Of a stretch of DNA of 64,000 nucleotides, positions 46,482 through 60,300 are shown piece after piece. The notes under the pieces were generated by a model, which saw only the letters and a list, made by a program, of their open reading frames with translations, was not told where the DNA came from and searched no databases. The translations under genes and the position numbers were made by a program. Every line of letters starts with the position of its first letter. Position 1 is the stretch's first letter. Source of the DNA: Nymphaea colorata (taxonomy: Eukaryota; Streptophyta; Magnoliopsida; Nymphaeales; Nymphaeaceae); the NCBI RefSeq assembly GCF_008831285.2, contig NC_045142.1, forward strand, positions 12,912,716-12,976,715, given 5' to 3'.

Positions 46482-49400
46482 ATAAAAAACTTTCTCGCAT
46501 TTTAAACATTGAGGTTTTTCTTGGGTATAAAAGGGTGAGACTGAAAAAGTATGGTTAATTTTTAAAAAATTATATCAAAATACTTATGATGTCTTGAGCT
46601 GCATTTGGAAGATAATTTTTTGCATAGCATTTTTAAGTTATGCATATGTGAATCAGCTTGTGCTGGATTGGATTAAATTGAAGCAGTGGTTATTGTAGAA
46701 TAATGGATAATGAAAAAGATAAGAGAACACACAGATTTAACGTGGAAAACCCCTCAAAAACAGAGGGAAAAAACCACAATTGAGGATGACAGACAGCGGT
46801 CACTCGCAGCTGTTCACACCCTCAATAATTTTTCTAGTAACCACTAAATTAGGGTAAACAACAACGTAAGTGTACGACAATTACCAACACTTAAGGAATG
46901 GGTGGGTTGGATCTGGACCCACTACCCATCCACATACATGCTCATCAACACTCCCCTCAAGTTGAGCATACAGGTCAAACATGCCCAACTTGCTTACATT
47001 CTTATCAAACTGAGTAGAGGACAAAGTTTTTGTCAACACATCTTAAGACAAGCTCATTGGAGTCAATTCTCTCACGAATAGAATGCCGATCAATCTCCAC
47101 AATGCTTGGTCCTATCATATAACATACGACTTTTAGCAAGGTTTATCGCAAACTTATTATCACAATACATTTTAATTCCGATATCAGCCATCAGGCATCA
47201 ACACTTTTGGCCACAATAATTCAAAAACTCCTATAGCTACAACATGGTACTTAGCCTCAACACTTATGTGGGAACAAACATCCTGCCTTTTACTTCTCCA
47301 CACCACCAAGTTGCCTCCCAAATAGACATAATAACTTGTGGTAAACTTCCTCGTATCAATGCAGTCGGCCCAGTCAGCATCAAAGTATCATTCAATGTTA
47401 AGCTGATCTTGTCTCATGTATAGGAGGCCCTTACCAGGATTTTTCTTCGGATAGCACAAGGTCCTCTTAGTAGCCTTCCAATGAGTATCAGTAAGAGCAT
47501 GCATGAATTGACTCATCACATTCACGTCAAAAGTGATGTCGGGTCTAGTGAGTGTGAGATAAATCAACTTCTCAACTCACCGCTGATATTTCCCTTTAGC
47601 TTCATCATCAAGCAGCTTCCCATCTTTAATACTGATCTTACTACTGACATCCATTGGAGTAGGAGATGATCGGTAGCCAAGTTTACCGGTTTCTTTCAGG
47701 TCAAGAGTGTATTTTCTTTGATTTAGAACAATACCAATGCTTAACCTAGCCATTTCTATACCAAGGAAGTGTCTTAACTTTCCAAGGTCCTTGAGATCAA
47801 ACTCTGAAGCTAACATCTCTTTCAGCCCTGTAACCTCTTCTTCATCGTCTCCTATAATTATCATGTCATCCACATAAACGAAGAGAAGGGCAACCTTGCC
47901 CTCCCTCTGTTTCACAAAAGGTGTGTGGGCTCCATTACCTTGATGATATCCATGCTTCTTCATCACAAGTCTAAAGTGCTCAAATCTTGCTTGAGGAGAT
48001 TGTTTAAGACCATACATAGTCTCCTTCAGTTTGCAGCACTTTCCTGTTCTCTCATAATAAGGGGCATACTCATATAAACTTTCTTTTCCAAATCACTGTC
48101 AAGGAAGACATTCTTCACATCAAGTTGATACATCTGCCACTCCTTTGAAACTGCTGAAGCAAGAATTACGCATACAGTCTTCATCTTTGCAACTGGGGCA
48201 AATGTTTCTGGGTAGCTTATGCCATACTTCTGCTTGAAGCCTTTTGCGACCTGCCGAGCCTTGTATCTTTCCACGGATCCATCAAGTTTATACTTGATTG
48301 TATAGATCCACTTTGATCCCACAAGATGAGCATCGTCAGGAATATCCACAACTTCCCATGTTCTATTCTTGTCTGGGGCTTTCATTTCCTCTTGCATGGC
48401 ATGAGCTCATTTCAGATTCACTTGAGCCTTGACAACAGTCCTAGGCTAAGTCACATGGGTGCACCAACTATGGTGGTGCACCCGCACCAATGCGAGTGCC
48501 CGATATGGCACTCAACTCGATCAAACCGAATTGGGTGCTGCTGACCGCATTCGTTCTTCTTTTCTCTTGTTTTTTTTTTTATTTTGTTTCCTTCTTCTAT
48601 CTTTCTCTCTTCTTTTTTCCCTCTTCTCTCTCTTCCCCTTTATTTTATTTAATAAAACTTTGAATTTGTATGAGATTAAGGTAACCTTGATAAAGAAAAG
48701 TTTAAAAATATAGACAAATAAAATTATTTATATAACAAATGACATATATATGTATATATATTATATATATATATGTGTACATACCTATATATATTTGTAT
48801 GCTCTCACCGCACCCGTCCCTGCACCCAGGGAACTTGCCGCATCCCTCACCGGCACCGACACCCGCACCCCGCACCCCGCACCCATGTGACATAGGTCCT
48901 GAGAATAATAGAAGTAGAAAGAGAGGATATGAAGCATTTGTAATATCTATTAGCTTCAAATACGACACAAAGTTACCGATAGAGTGCATAGTACATGGCC
49001 TGGTTCCTTTTCTTGGGGAAATAGGAGGTTCTTGAACTTTCATGTCTGACATCTTTAACATGTTCCTCATGCATTGGACTTGGCTCATCGAGGGATATCT
49101 GAGGATTGAGATTGGTGTCTTCATTCTTTTCATCTTCAATGGGTCGTCTCTTGGAGTAAATCTGTCCAAATAAATGATCACACTGCCTTGTAGTACTCTG
49201 TGGTTGAATTTCACTTCCATATTGCTCAGTCACATCAGCTTCTCTATACTGTTCACTCTTATAGTCCAGGAAGTCAGCAAATTGAATCTCTTGCAACTGA
49301 GAACACTCTTCCTCCCCAAAATCTCCCCCTGAAGAGGATTCTATTGGAAGTAGGAAATATGCTCGAAGAATGTCACGTCCTTGATTAATGGTCACATAAC

Positions 49401-52287
49401 AATGCCTTGTAGAGGGATCACAACACTTTTAAGTTTTACCCTTTCAGTGTAGGAGAGTAACCCAAGAAAACACCTTTAATGGCCCGAGAATCTAAATTCT
49501 TGACATGTGGGCTGTGATTATGAATGAAGCAGACAATCAAACACATGAGGGGGAAGGGTAAATGGATCCCGGCCAGCTAGACATATGGTTGATAAGACAA
49601 GCACTGATGAGTATAACATCACCACAATACCTCTTGGGCACATGTTGCTCAACTCGAGTGACATTAAGCAAGTGACAGTTCTTTCGCTTAGCAATCCCAT
49701 TTTGAGGTGGGGTATAACTATATGATGTTTCATGGACAATTCCTTTTTGCGAAAGAATGTTTCAAAAGAGTGAGAGACATACTCACGAGCATTATCAGAC
49801 TGAAAAATCTGAACATAAACATTATAGTGCGTTTCTATAAGAGTAATAAAGGTTTCAACGACATGAACCACTTCACTATGATCTTTCAACAGATAGACAA
49901 AGGTGCTGCATGAGTAATCATCAATAAATGCAATAAAGTATTGAAAACCATGACCAGATGAAATGCCTAAAGCCTGAAGGGCCCCACATATCATAATGAA
50001 TTAAGGAAAAAGCTTTATTGGATCGACTTTCAGAAATAGGATACGAAACTCAAACAATTTTAGCCAATTGGTAGACTTCACATGATTCTAAGTCCATGCT
50101 AATGCTAGAAAACAAATTAGGAAATAATCGTCAAAGTAAAACAAAAGGAAGGTACCTGACTCTCTCGTGCCATCTCAAAGCAAGCTGAATCTGATCATCT
50201 CTATTCTTTTTCTCATTGATTGCTGTCATAAGAGCAATCACAACCTTCAATGGCATCCGATACAGCCCATCAAAAGCTAAACCAGTCTCAATCTTCCTTC
50301 CCGTCACCAAATCCTGCAAAACACATCAATCAGCAGAAAATATTAAGTTATAGTTCAACTCTTTAGTGATCTTGCTGACAGACAAAAGATTCAAAAGAAG
50401 ATGATGGACGTGAAGAGCATTATGAACTAAGTATTTATTTAATAGCACAAGACTCCCTTTTCTAGCTACAGATATAGAATGACCATCTGCTACCCTCTCC
50501 TTCCCAGAGGAGAGGTGGTATTCTTGAAATACCTTGGGATCTCCGTTCATGCAGTGTGTAGCACCACTATCAACAATCCATTCACCAAAGCATGAATTAC
50601 CTTTATTGCCGCTCCTGGCCAGGGCACGATTGATCTTGACATCATCAGAGGACTCATCCTTGTGAACATCAATGCGGCTTAAGTAGGCTTGAAGTTCACG
50701 AATCTGATCAGCTGTTAGCTTCCGTTTTTCACCAGTGTAATCTGCAACTTCAGGACCAGCAACCACTTTTTTTTTCTCTTGGGTTCTTGCTGCCACGATT
50801 ATTCTTCCTTTTCGGATGGAGATCCCAATAGAAGTCAACAATATGACCATTCTTTCTGCAATGTGAGCTTCTCGGAATGCCTTTCTAGCTTGATGACGGA
50901 CCACAACTAACCAATGCAGACTGCGTGCCAGGCATGGTGTGAGCAGAATCTTATCCTACCATAACAAGTCTTCTTTGTTCATTAGCCTTGACTCTAGAAT
51001 AAACTTCCTCAATATTAGAAACTTCCCCAAAATTAAGAATTTGACGTCGAGTGCCCGCAAATTCATCCTTCAAGCCTCCAAGGAACACAAAAATGTGAGT
51101 TTTCCACTCTTTTTCCCAAAACAGTTTATGGTCATATGCACATTCCAACTTAGCTTCAGAGTAATAATCCAACTCTTCCCATTTTGACTTGAGGGAAACA
51201 TAACATTCAGCTAGTCTTATCTCCCTGCCGAAGAGCATATATATCCTTCATCAATTGGTAGACACAGACATCTTTCTAATTTTGCCCATACATCTGTTCA
51301 AGGACAACTCACATATCGTAGGAAGTCCTTTTCCGAAGAACCAATGACTGAATTTCAGTAGAACCATAGTTAACAATCCAAGTTTTGGCTTGGTTGTCTT
51401 CAAGATACCACGTTTCCTAGTAGGGATCAGTTTCATCAAGCTATTTTTTCTTAAATCTGGCCACGGCCAGCAATTTCCATCGTAATGGCTGCAGACCAGC
51501 GACAGTAATTGTCTTTGGTCAAGTGAATCGTCGTGACTTTCGAGCTATCCCCTTTCTGTTCAGCAGCCATCAGGCGAAAAGGGAATCTTGATGCATAGAA
51601 ACCAGCGACGCAAGAGGACCTGCTCAAGTCTGCAGCACCAGGACTGCACACAGATGATGGCACCACTTCAGGTGACACAAGGAGATCTGCTCCAGTCCGT
51701 AGGTCCAGAACTACACACAGACGTATCAACAAAAATGCACGTTGGGCAACTGCTATAGCCAAAGTGCACTCGGGCGATGGCTTTAGAAGCAGCGACAGAA
51801 GCAGCGACTACATCAAATGTGGCTCCAGTGCACTCAACGGATGGCTCCACCAGCGGCTCCAGTGATGGCGCACTTAGGTGATGGCACACTTAGGCGATGG
51901 CGCTAGTGATGGTGTACACAGTGTTAAAATATAAATCCTTCACCAGCACGTTGAAGAGGAGTCTCTTAGGATTCCACCTCCTTGTAGAATGTGTTAAAAT
52001 ATTTAATGTCCTTGTAACATGTGAAGAGTCTCCTAGGATTCTATGTTGTAGTTAATATCCTTGTTATATGGGAAGTCTCCTAGGATTCTATGTTGTAGTT
52101 AATATCCTTGTAATATGTGAAGTCTCTTAGGTTTCTATGATGTAATTAATGTCCTTGGAGCTTGTGAAATCTCCTAGGATTCTACGATTGGAGACTCTTA
52201 GAATTCTGGAAATGGGATTATAAATAGAGGCCGTGCAAACCATTTTGGCAACGGCTTCTTCTCCTCAGTTTCTTCTTGTTTTCATTC

Positions 52288-52318
<31 letters not shown>

Positions 52319-55300
52319 ATCTCTATCTTCCTGCGTGAGTGTTGTTTTCGGGTTATAGATATTGGTGCTACATTTCTATCATGGTATCAAAGCGCCAGGC
52401 TACGTTATCTCTACCAAACGAAATGCCCAAACAGGTCTGATCTGGTTAGAACTCTTTTCTCATCTTGTCTCTATCCTGAATTTACTTTTCTCTTGCGCAA
52501 TTCTTGTTCCTTTTTCTTCTTGCTTACCCAAGGACACATCTTGTTATATCGTGTCTTCTTTCCCTCTCATCTTCTACCTATATACCATTCCTTTCTGCTG
52601 TCATGGAAAACCTTTCGCATTCTGGCATGTCCTCAAGTTTTCTTCCTCACCTTATTACCGAAAAACTCAACCATGAGAATTATCTGATCTGGAAAAGGCA
52701 AATCATGCCTTTCATAAGAAGTCAAGGCCTCTTTGGACATCTCGATGGTTCAACAAAGGCTCCACCAATATCCGTCTTACAGGAAATAAAAAATGAGGCA
52801 GGAGAAGTTATTGCTGTTCATGAAGACAATAATCCTGAACATGCTATGTGGATGAGACGTGATCAAAGTCTGGTTGCGTATATTTTGTCCACTTTATCTC
52901 AACAAGTGTTACTTTCAGTTTCTGAGGATTGTACTGCAGAAGAATTATGGGAAACCCTTGCTGATACCTTTTCCCAAATATCAGAAGCTCGAATTATGTA
53001 CTTAAAGAAAGAATTTCAGAATTTGAGCAAAGGCTCAACGTCTATCATGGATTATTTGGGGCGTATTAAGGCCGTCGCAGACTAACTTGCTGCCTCAGGG
53101 AATAACATTTCTGATAAGGAAAAGGTGCAGCAAACCTTGAATGGACTTGGGCATGATTATCATGCTTTTATTACAGCTCTTGAGGTCCTTCCTGTTCTGC
53201 CTTCCTTCAACGAACTACAAGGTAAACTTCTCCAACATGAAATGAATATGAAAAGAGTCATTGAAAGGACTGATCAAGGGAACTCCCAAAATGTGTTGGC
53301 TATGAATGTAAAGTTTGGTAAGAGCCATGGGAACTCCAACCATGGTGGTCGTGGCATTCTACCAACACCACATAACCAAGGTATGTCTCCTTTGGATACT
53401 TCAAGAAAAATACCAATTTGTTTTCAGTGCAACAAGAAAGGACACATGAAGGCACAATGTTGGTTTAATCCTCAAAATAAAAACAAAGGGGTAAGACATG
53501 ATTATAAACAAGGAGGACAAAGTTCTAAATCCACCGCTGAAGATATGCAACAACTATTGATGGCCGCATTCTCAAAGATGACTATAAAGCAAAATGAGCA
53601 GGGAGAATGGTTCTTGGATTCAGGTGCAGCTACCCATGTGACAGGAAATGCAGGTAAATTGACTAACTTATCCCCTCATTACGGTAGAAGTTGCATTATA
53701 ACAGGTGATGAAAAATCTCATCCTATTACACATATTGGAAATGCACATATTCCATTGTCATCCTCGTCTCTATCACTGTCTAATGTTGTTCTTGCTCCCA
53801 ATATCAAAAAGAACATCATATCCATTTCTAAACTCATTGATGATACAAGCTCTTCTGTTGAATTCACACCTTCTTCTGTCTATGTCAAGGACCTCCAAAC
53901 GAAGAAAATGTTCGCTAGAGGGGAGCGTCAAGGGAATATGTACGTCCTCAAGGAATGTCTACCCAAGGATTCATCCACTTTTGATATAGGATTGAAGACA
54001 TTTTCTCTTTCTCATAATGCGTCATCAGTGCCAAGTTCTTGCCATTTTCAATCAAAAGTAAGGGGCCCTAACCAATTTTTGGAGTCTGATTTGTGGCATA
54101 GTCGGCTAGGACATTGTGGTCGACATTTCATTGAAAAACTTGTCACAGATAGTCTCATTCCAAGATCAAGTTTACCTCTTACTTCAAGTGTCAAAAAATG
54201 TTCAAGTTGTGGACTTTGTAAGAGTCATGTTTTACCTTTCCATAATATAAATCAAAGGGCTTTCAAACCTTTTGAAACTATTTTTTCTGATGTATGGGGG
54301 CCAGCCCCTATTGATTCCATGTCTGGGTCAAGATATTATGTCTTATTCATTGACTCTTACTCACGTTTCACCTAGATTTACTTCATGAAACACAAATCAG
54401 AAGTACCTCACATATTTCAAAACTTCTATGCCATGATTCAAACTAAATTTTCATCCAATGTGGTGCATTTTCAATGTGATGGAGGGGGAGAATATTCCTC
54501 GCTTGATTTTATTGAATTTCTACGTGAAAAAGGGATAACTAGACAAATTTCCTGCCCTTACACACCACAACAAAATGGTGTAGTTGAGCGGAAACATCGA
54601 CATATAGTTGAAAGCGCCATGAGCATGATGCATGATACTAATGTGCCCATTTCCTTGTGGACTGAAGCCTTCCATACTGCTGTATACATAATAAATTGTT
54701 TGCCTATGACACTCTTGATGTCTAAATCGCCATATTTTACACTCTTAGGCAAACAACCTGATTACAAGAACTTGAAGGTTTTTGGTTGTGTATGCTATGT
54801 TCACGTTGATGCTGCCTTGAGGAACAAGTTTCAAGACAAAGCTATTCAATGTAGATTCGTTGGATATGCTGATGAATATAAAGGTTTTCGATGCTATGAT
54901 CCAACAACTAAACGTATCAAAACTTCAAGAAATGTCATTTTTGATGAACATAGTTTTGATAATACAAATGAAATGCCTATGACCATTGAATCTTATGATC
55001 CCTGGACCAGTACACAGTTATTCAATGCAGATCCTGTTATAGAAAATGATGTGCCTTAAAGTGAAGATTCAGAGAGAGCAATACAACCGTCGGATATGGC
55101 TCAAAGTGAAAATCAAGAAGATCCAACACAGTCATCAAGTCATCACGAAAACAATAATGAAGAACAGAGCAACGATGCACATCGGTATTCGGGTCTTATC
55201 TACAGTCGACGACTAAGGGACATAGATGCTCACAGTGAAGAAGACAACATGCCCCACCTTAGAAGATCCCAACGCATTCGTCATCCCATTCAAAGGTGGG

Positions 55301-57282
55301 TTAGCTATGATTCTTTATCACTTGATTTTCAGTTATTCATGGCAAAAGTTGGCAAGGAGGAAGAACCTACTTCATTTGATCAAGCATCAAAATCACATCA
55401 TTGGAGAAAGGCTATGAGAGAAGAAATGGATGCCTTGCATGAATGTGGAACATGGGAGATCGTTCCAAGGCCACACGAAAAGAACGTAGTGGGCTCCAAA
55501 TGGGTATACAAAATTAAATACAAACCTGACGGCAGCATAGAAAGACACAAAGCAAGGTTAGTAGCAAAAGGGTTTACACAACAATATGGAGAAGATTATG
55601 ATGAGACATTCAGCCCTGTGATCAAAATGGGAACAATTCGCGTGATTATATCATTGGCAGTTGAATATGGATGGAGACTACATCAAATGGACGTGAAGAA
55701 TGCTTTTCTTCATGGTGATTTAAGGGAGGAAGTATATATGGAACAACCTCCAGGATACACGAAAGGAGACTCTCATGCATGGGTTTGCAAACTAAGAAAA
55801 TCTATTTATGGACTTAAACAGGCCTCACGTTCGTGGTTTGACAGTTTCTCTTGCAAGATTCAAGAATGTGGTTTTCGGAGATGTCCTCTAGATCACTCTC
55901 TTTTCATTTATCGAAAGGAAAACATATTTACTTTACTTCTTATATATGTTGATGATATTGTTATCACAGGCAATTCAGAAAAACACATAGAAGAAGCTAA
56001 AGTTTTGATGATGCCAAACTTCAAAATGAAAGAGCTTGGTGATTTACGATTCTTTCTTGGAGTGGAGATTGATAGGCACAATAATCGCCTCACATTGACA
56101 CAACAGAAATACACGTTGGATCTGTTGAAAAAGTCAGGTATGTCTGATTGTAAGCCTGTTGGAACTCCTAGTGTTCTAAATCAAAGACTAAGTGCTCAAG
56201 ATGGGGAGTTATATGAAGATCCTACGCAATATCGAAGTATTGTTGGGGCACTTCAATATCTTACATTTACTAGACCAGATATTATATATGCCGTGAATCA
56301 AGTATCCCAATTTATGCATGCACCTAGAGATACTCACATGGATGCTGTCAAAAGAATATTAAGATATCTTAAAGGGACAGCAGGAGATGGCTTAGTTTAT
56401 GGTAAGAGTGAAAATATAACTACTGGACATCAACTTATGACATTCACAGATGCAGATTGGGCTGGAGATCCAGATCAAAGAAAGTCCATTTCTGGTTTTT
56501 GTATTTTCATTGGACGTAATCTTGTGTCTTGGAGTTGTCGAAAGCAAAAGGCAGTAGCAAGATCCAGCACTGAAGCTGAATACAGATGCATGGCTGCAGG
56601 TACTGCTGAAGTTACATGGGTTAGACATTTGCTAGAAGACATTGGAGAAAAGATTAAAACATCAATGTTAATGTGCGATAATCAAAGCGCTATTAACATT
56701 GCCTTTAATCCCGTACAACATGGTCGAACAAAGCACATTGAGATTGATCAACACTTTGTTAGACAAAAGGTGGAAGACAAGGAGATTCAGCCTATTTATG
56801 TTTGTACAGATGAACAAGTTGCAGACTTATTTACAAAAGGATTAACAAAGGAACGATTCTGGTTTCTAAAAGGCAAGTTGTACATGGTGCAAAACCATGC
56901 ACAACTTGAGGGAGGGTGTTAAAATATAAATCCTTCACCAGCACGTTGAAGAGGAGTCTCTTAGGATTCCACCTCCTTGTTGAATGTGTTAAAATATTTA
57001 ATGTCCTTGTAACATGTGAAGAGTCTCCTAGGATTCTATGTTGTAGTTAATATCCTTGTTATATGGGAAGTCTCCTAGGATTCTATGTTGTAGTTAATAT
57101 CCTTGTAATATGTGAAGTCTCTTAGGTTTCTATGATGTAATTAATGTCCTTGGAGCTTGTGAAATCTCCTAGGATTCTACGATTGGAGACTCTTAGAATT
57201 CTGGAAATGAGATTATAAATAGAGGCCGTGCAAACCATTTTGGCAACGGCTTCTTCTCCTCAGTTTCTTCTTGTTTTCATTC

Positions 57283-57313
<31 letters not shown>

Positions 57314-60300
57314 ATCTCTATCTTCCTGCGTGAGTGTTGTTTTCGGGTTATAGATATTGGTGCTACATTTCTATCACACAGGCGATGACTTCCTCAGCAA
57401 AAAATTTTCTTTGATAAAAAAAAAACTGGCCCTGATACCATGTAGAATAATGGATAACAAAGAGGAGAAGAGAACACACAGATTTAACATGGAAACCCCC
57501 TAAAAAACAGATGGAAAAAATTTTCCATTAACTATTAAATTAGGGTAAACAACAACTTAAGTGTACGACAATCATCAACACTTAAGGAATGGACGGGGTG
57601 GGTCTGGACCCATGACCCATTCAGATACATTTCGTCAATAGTGATTATTGAGGCAGTGAATATGACGAGCCCAAGTCTGCTCCCTTGTTTTGCATCCAAG
57701 GTTTACAAACTAGGGACTAGACATATTTGGCTATCTAAATATTTCAAACTCTTAGACATGATACTATTCTCAGGCCATTCCCATTGGGATGCTATGGCTT
57801 GTAATAAATGCTGTGGTCAAGTACAGAAAATGTTCTTCTCATCCTCTTTTTATTACTAAGACAGCTCAAATCAGTTCACAGGCTCAATAGAATTTCTGAA
57901 GTGCTGCTCCTCACTTGAATTGATAGTTCCTTTTTGGTAGCATTATCTTGCCATATAGGTGTCTCAACTGGTATTTCTTTTCCCTGCAAAATTGCTCATA
58001 AGTCTATCTTTTTGCAGATACTGTTGCCTTGTTTGAACCTACCGAAGATCTGTTGAAGTGCATTTGTGTGGATTGGAAGTTTGCTTGATCCTGTCACTTT
58101 AAGTTTTTGAGTATGACCATCTATGAAAAACCAAGTTGTTAAGCCTATGGTGAAGACTATCTAGTTCTAAAAGAGCAACAGCACAAGTACTTGTTTAGGT
58201 GCATGATTAATTTAATGGTCTTATGAGATGTCTGACTGTTCTGTATTTCCTTTAGTTTGGTCATCTTTCTAATTTACTTAATTGTCATTTAAAACATTTC
58301 ATGTGCTTCCATCTCAGTTATTTATTTTGTTGTGTACTCACAGTCTCAACAAGTAGGACTTCAATAATCAGGACCTGGAACTTGCTTATGCTGCTGCATT
58401 TATCTGTTTTCAGAAGTGGTAGATTTAACTGTGATGACTGTCTTTAGGTTTTCTGTGGTGATGGAGGAGAAAAGCTGCTACAGCTGGCTGAAGCTTTGCT
58501 TAAAAAGCATATCACTTCACATGGTTTGCATGAATCTGAAGGTGCTTTCTCAGTCTTTATTCATCAGCTATGTGTAAGAAAGCTCTCTGTAAAACTATCA
58601 TACTGCTTTTGCAGCACTTCTTGTATATATATCAATTTTGGAAGAACAAGGAAAATATACAACAGCACTGGAAGTCCTTTCCGGAAAATTGGGTTCTCTT
58701 CTTGTTATTGAAGTTGACAGACTTAAATTACAGGTAATTCTGCAGCATCTACCTTCTTTTGTGATATCTTCCTCAGCCAGTTCCAGATATTTGAAGTCAA
58801 TCTTTTTTTCTAGTGAAATTACGAATTAAAGTAATTATTTGGATGTAGAAATAATTATTCTGGAAAAGCCAGCTGTAGAAATTAAACCCATATTGCTGTT
58901 GCAATTTCATATGTGCAATAATTTCATTTCAAATGTTTATATCCTGCTCATGGAAGATGTCTATACATTTTCTTGATGCTTTATCCCAAGTTTTCAAGGT
59001 CAGAACTTGGACACAAATCATTGAAGACCCTAAAAAGACTAATTGGGATTTGGGACTAGTCGGTCCAACTATATTCAAGTCAATTGACTATATATAAGTA
59101 AATACATATAGAAAAGGTTAGTGATAGTCATCTGACCAACCACTGGGCTGACTGGTTGACTAGTCTGACCAACTAGTCACTGACTCGCTAGTTTGAAATG
59201 CAGGTCCAGTCAATAATCGACTCTATCAACTACTTGGGATGTTGACAACTAATCCTTTACCTTATGTGCCATCTCCTTTTTAAGGGATGACATTAGTGTC
59301 AGAAATAAGTGACTACAAGCGCGAGAGAGAGAGAGAGAGAGAGAGAACAGGCGAGCATTCGATACATGCTTTAAAAAGAAAAAGAGGATGCAGGATCGCC
59401 ATACCCCAAAAAAAATATGATGTTGGTCTTGGATGCAGTTTACTGCATCCGGTGGGTGTATATAGGGCCACAATCATTGGTTGCACCTGTGGGATAGCTT
59501 GCATCTTTCCTAAATGTTAATTGATAAATTGTCTGTGATGTCTTATGCCAATCTTTTTAACCATGATATTGATACCATAAAAGCATACTTCTTGAATCTT
59601 AACATGAAATTCTGCTGAATATGCTGGACGGGCTATTCTAGAAATTATGGTACAACTAGGACCTGTAGCTCCACTTCGTTTTTCTCTTTTGGCTTTTGAC
59701 TTGAGGAAACTGCACTAGTAGCGAGAGACTTTGTTGCTCACCTGGCAGGAGGCTGATACCCCTATCTCAAGGCCTATGCCTGCTTTGACTTATACATGGG
59801 GTTGGCGTCTATAGGAATTGAACCACCAAATGGTTGCTTACCAGCTGTTGGCCCAACTAGCTATACGAAACCCTTTGGGGCAACGTTTTTAGAAAATTAA
59901 ACTGATCTACCTTCTTTGTTGCATCCAACTTTGAGCTCTATTTTCACCGACAGGACTCTTGGTTGTGAAGAAACCAATTGGTTGATTGAGTTGGTATTGA
60001 CTGACTTGTGTTTGAATCAAGCGACTAGTTGGTCATACTAGTAATTTAGTTATCTTATTTGTTGGTCAGTTGACTAGTCCTAATTTCATTAGTTGATTGA
60101 GTCAGTTATTGACTGTTTTAATGAAACCAAGGGACTCGACTCATCCGTCCTTGACTTGTGACTCAACGGGTCAACTCAGTGACTTGGGCCGGGTTTTGTT
60201 AACTATTGTTTTTGCAATAAAAACAATATATAAGTTGTCATTTTAACTATGTGTAACTCAGAAATAAATTAACTTAGTAGCAAGTAAGTAATAATTAAGT

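Larger units (their letters stand above)
51922..57376 (+). mobile_element. Copia-2: young full-length Ty1/Copia element
   Basis: 5455 bp, plus strand, with 460-bp LTRs at both ends, TG...CA termini and a perfect 5-bp target duplication CACAG (51917-51921, 57377-57381). LTRs differ at about two positions that I could see (the T(A/T)GAATGTG site and ATG(G/A)GATTATAA), so insertion was recent. The coding region is one frame with three stop codons. It is nested in Copia-3 in NAA25 intron 4, in the same orientation as NAA25. Confidence 0.97.
46694..57640 (-). mobile_element. Copia-3: old minus-strand Ty1/Copia element with two nested inserts
   Basis: Left LTR 46694-46950, right LTR 57441-57640 (shortened by an internal deletion of about 55 bp), both starting TGTAGAATAATGGATAA. 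Flanks GTTAT and GTGAT form an imperfect target duplication. Subtracting Copia-2 (5455 bp plus 5-bp duplication) and the 450-bp MITE leaves about 5.0 kb, a normal Copia size. The coding region is broken in many places. Copia-2 landed about 60 bp inside its 5' LTR, in the leader. Confidence 0.88.
45277..58447 (+). other. NAA25 intron 4 (13.2 kb) holding a transposon nest
   Basis: Starts GTATGT and ends TTTAG. Inside are a hAT MITE (45366-45769), a TA run, Copia-3 (46694-57640), a hAT-like MITE within Copia-3 and Copia-2 within Copia-3. Between the nest and exon 5 (57650-58447) lies plain AT-rich intron sequence with no recognised feature. Confidence 0.85.

Noticed and set aside
59249-59520. 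Frames rich in RERERE or SLSLSL near 59300
   Set aside because: Translation of a (GA)n microsatellite within the long-inverted-repeat element.
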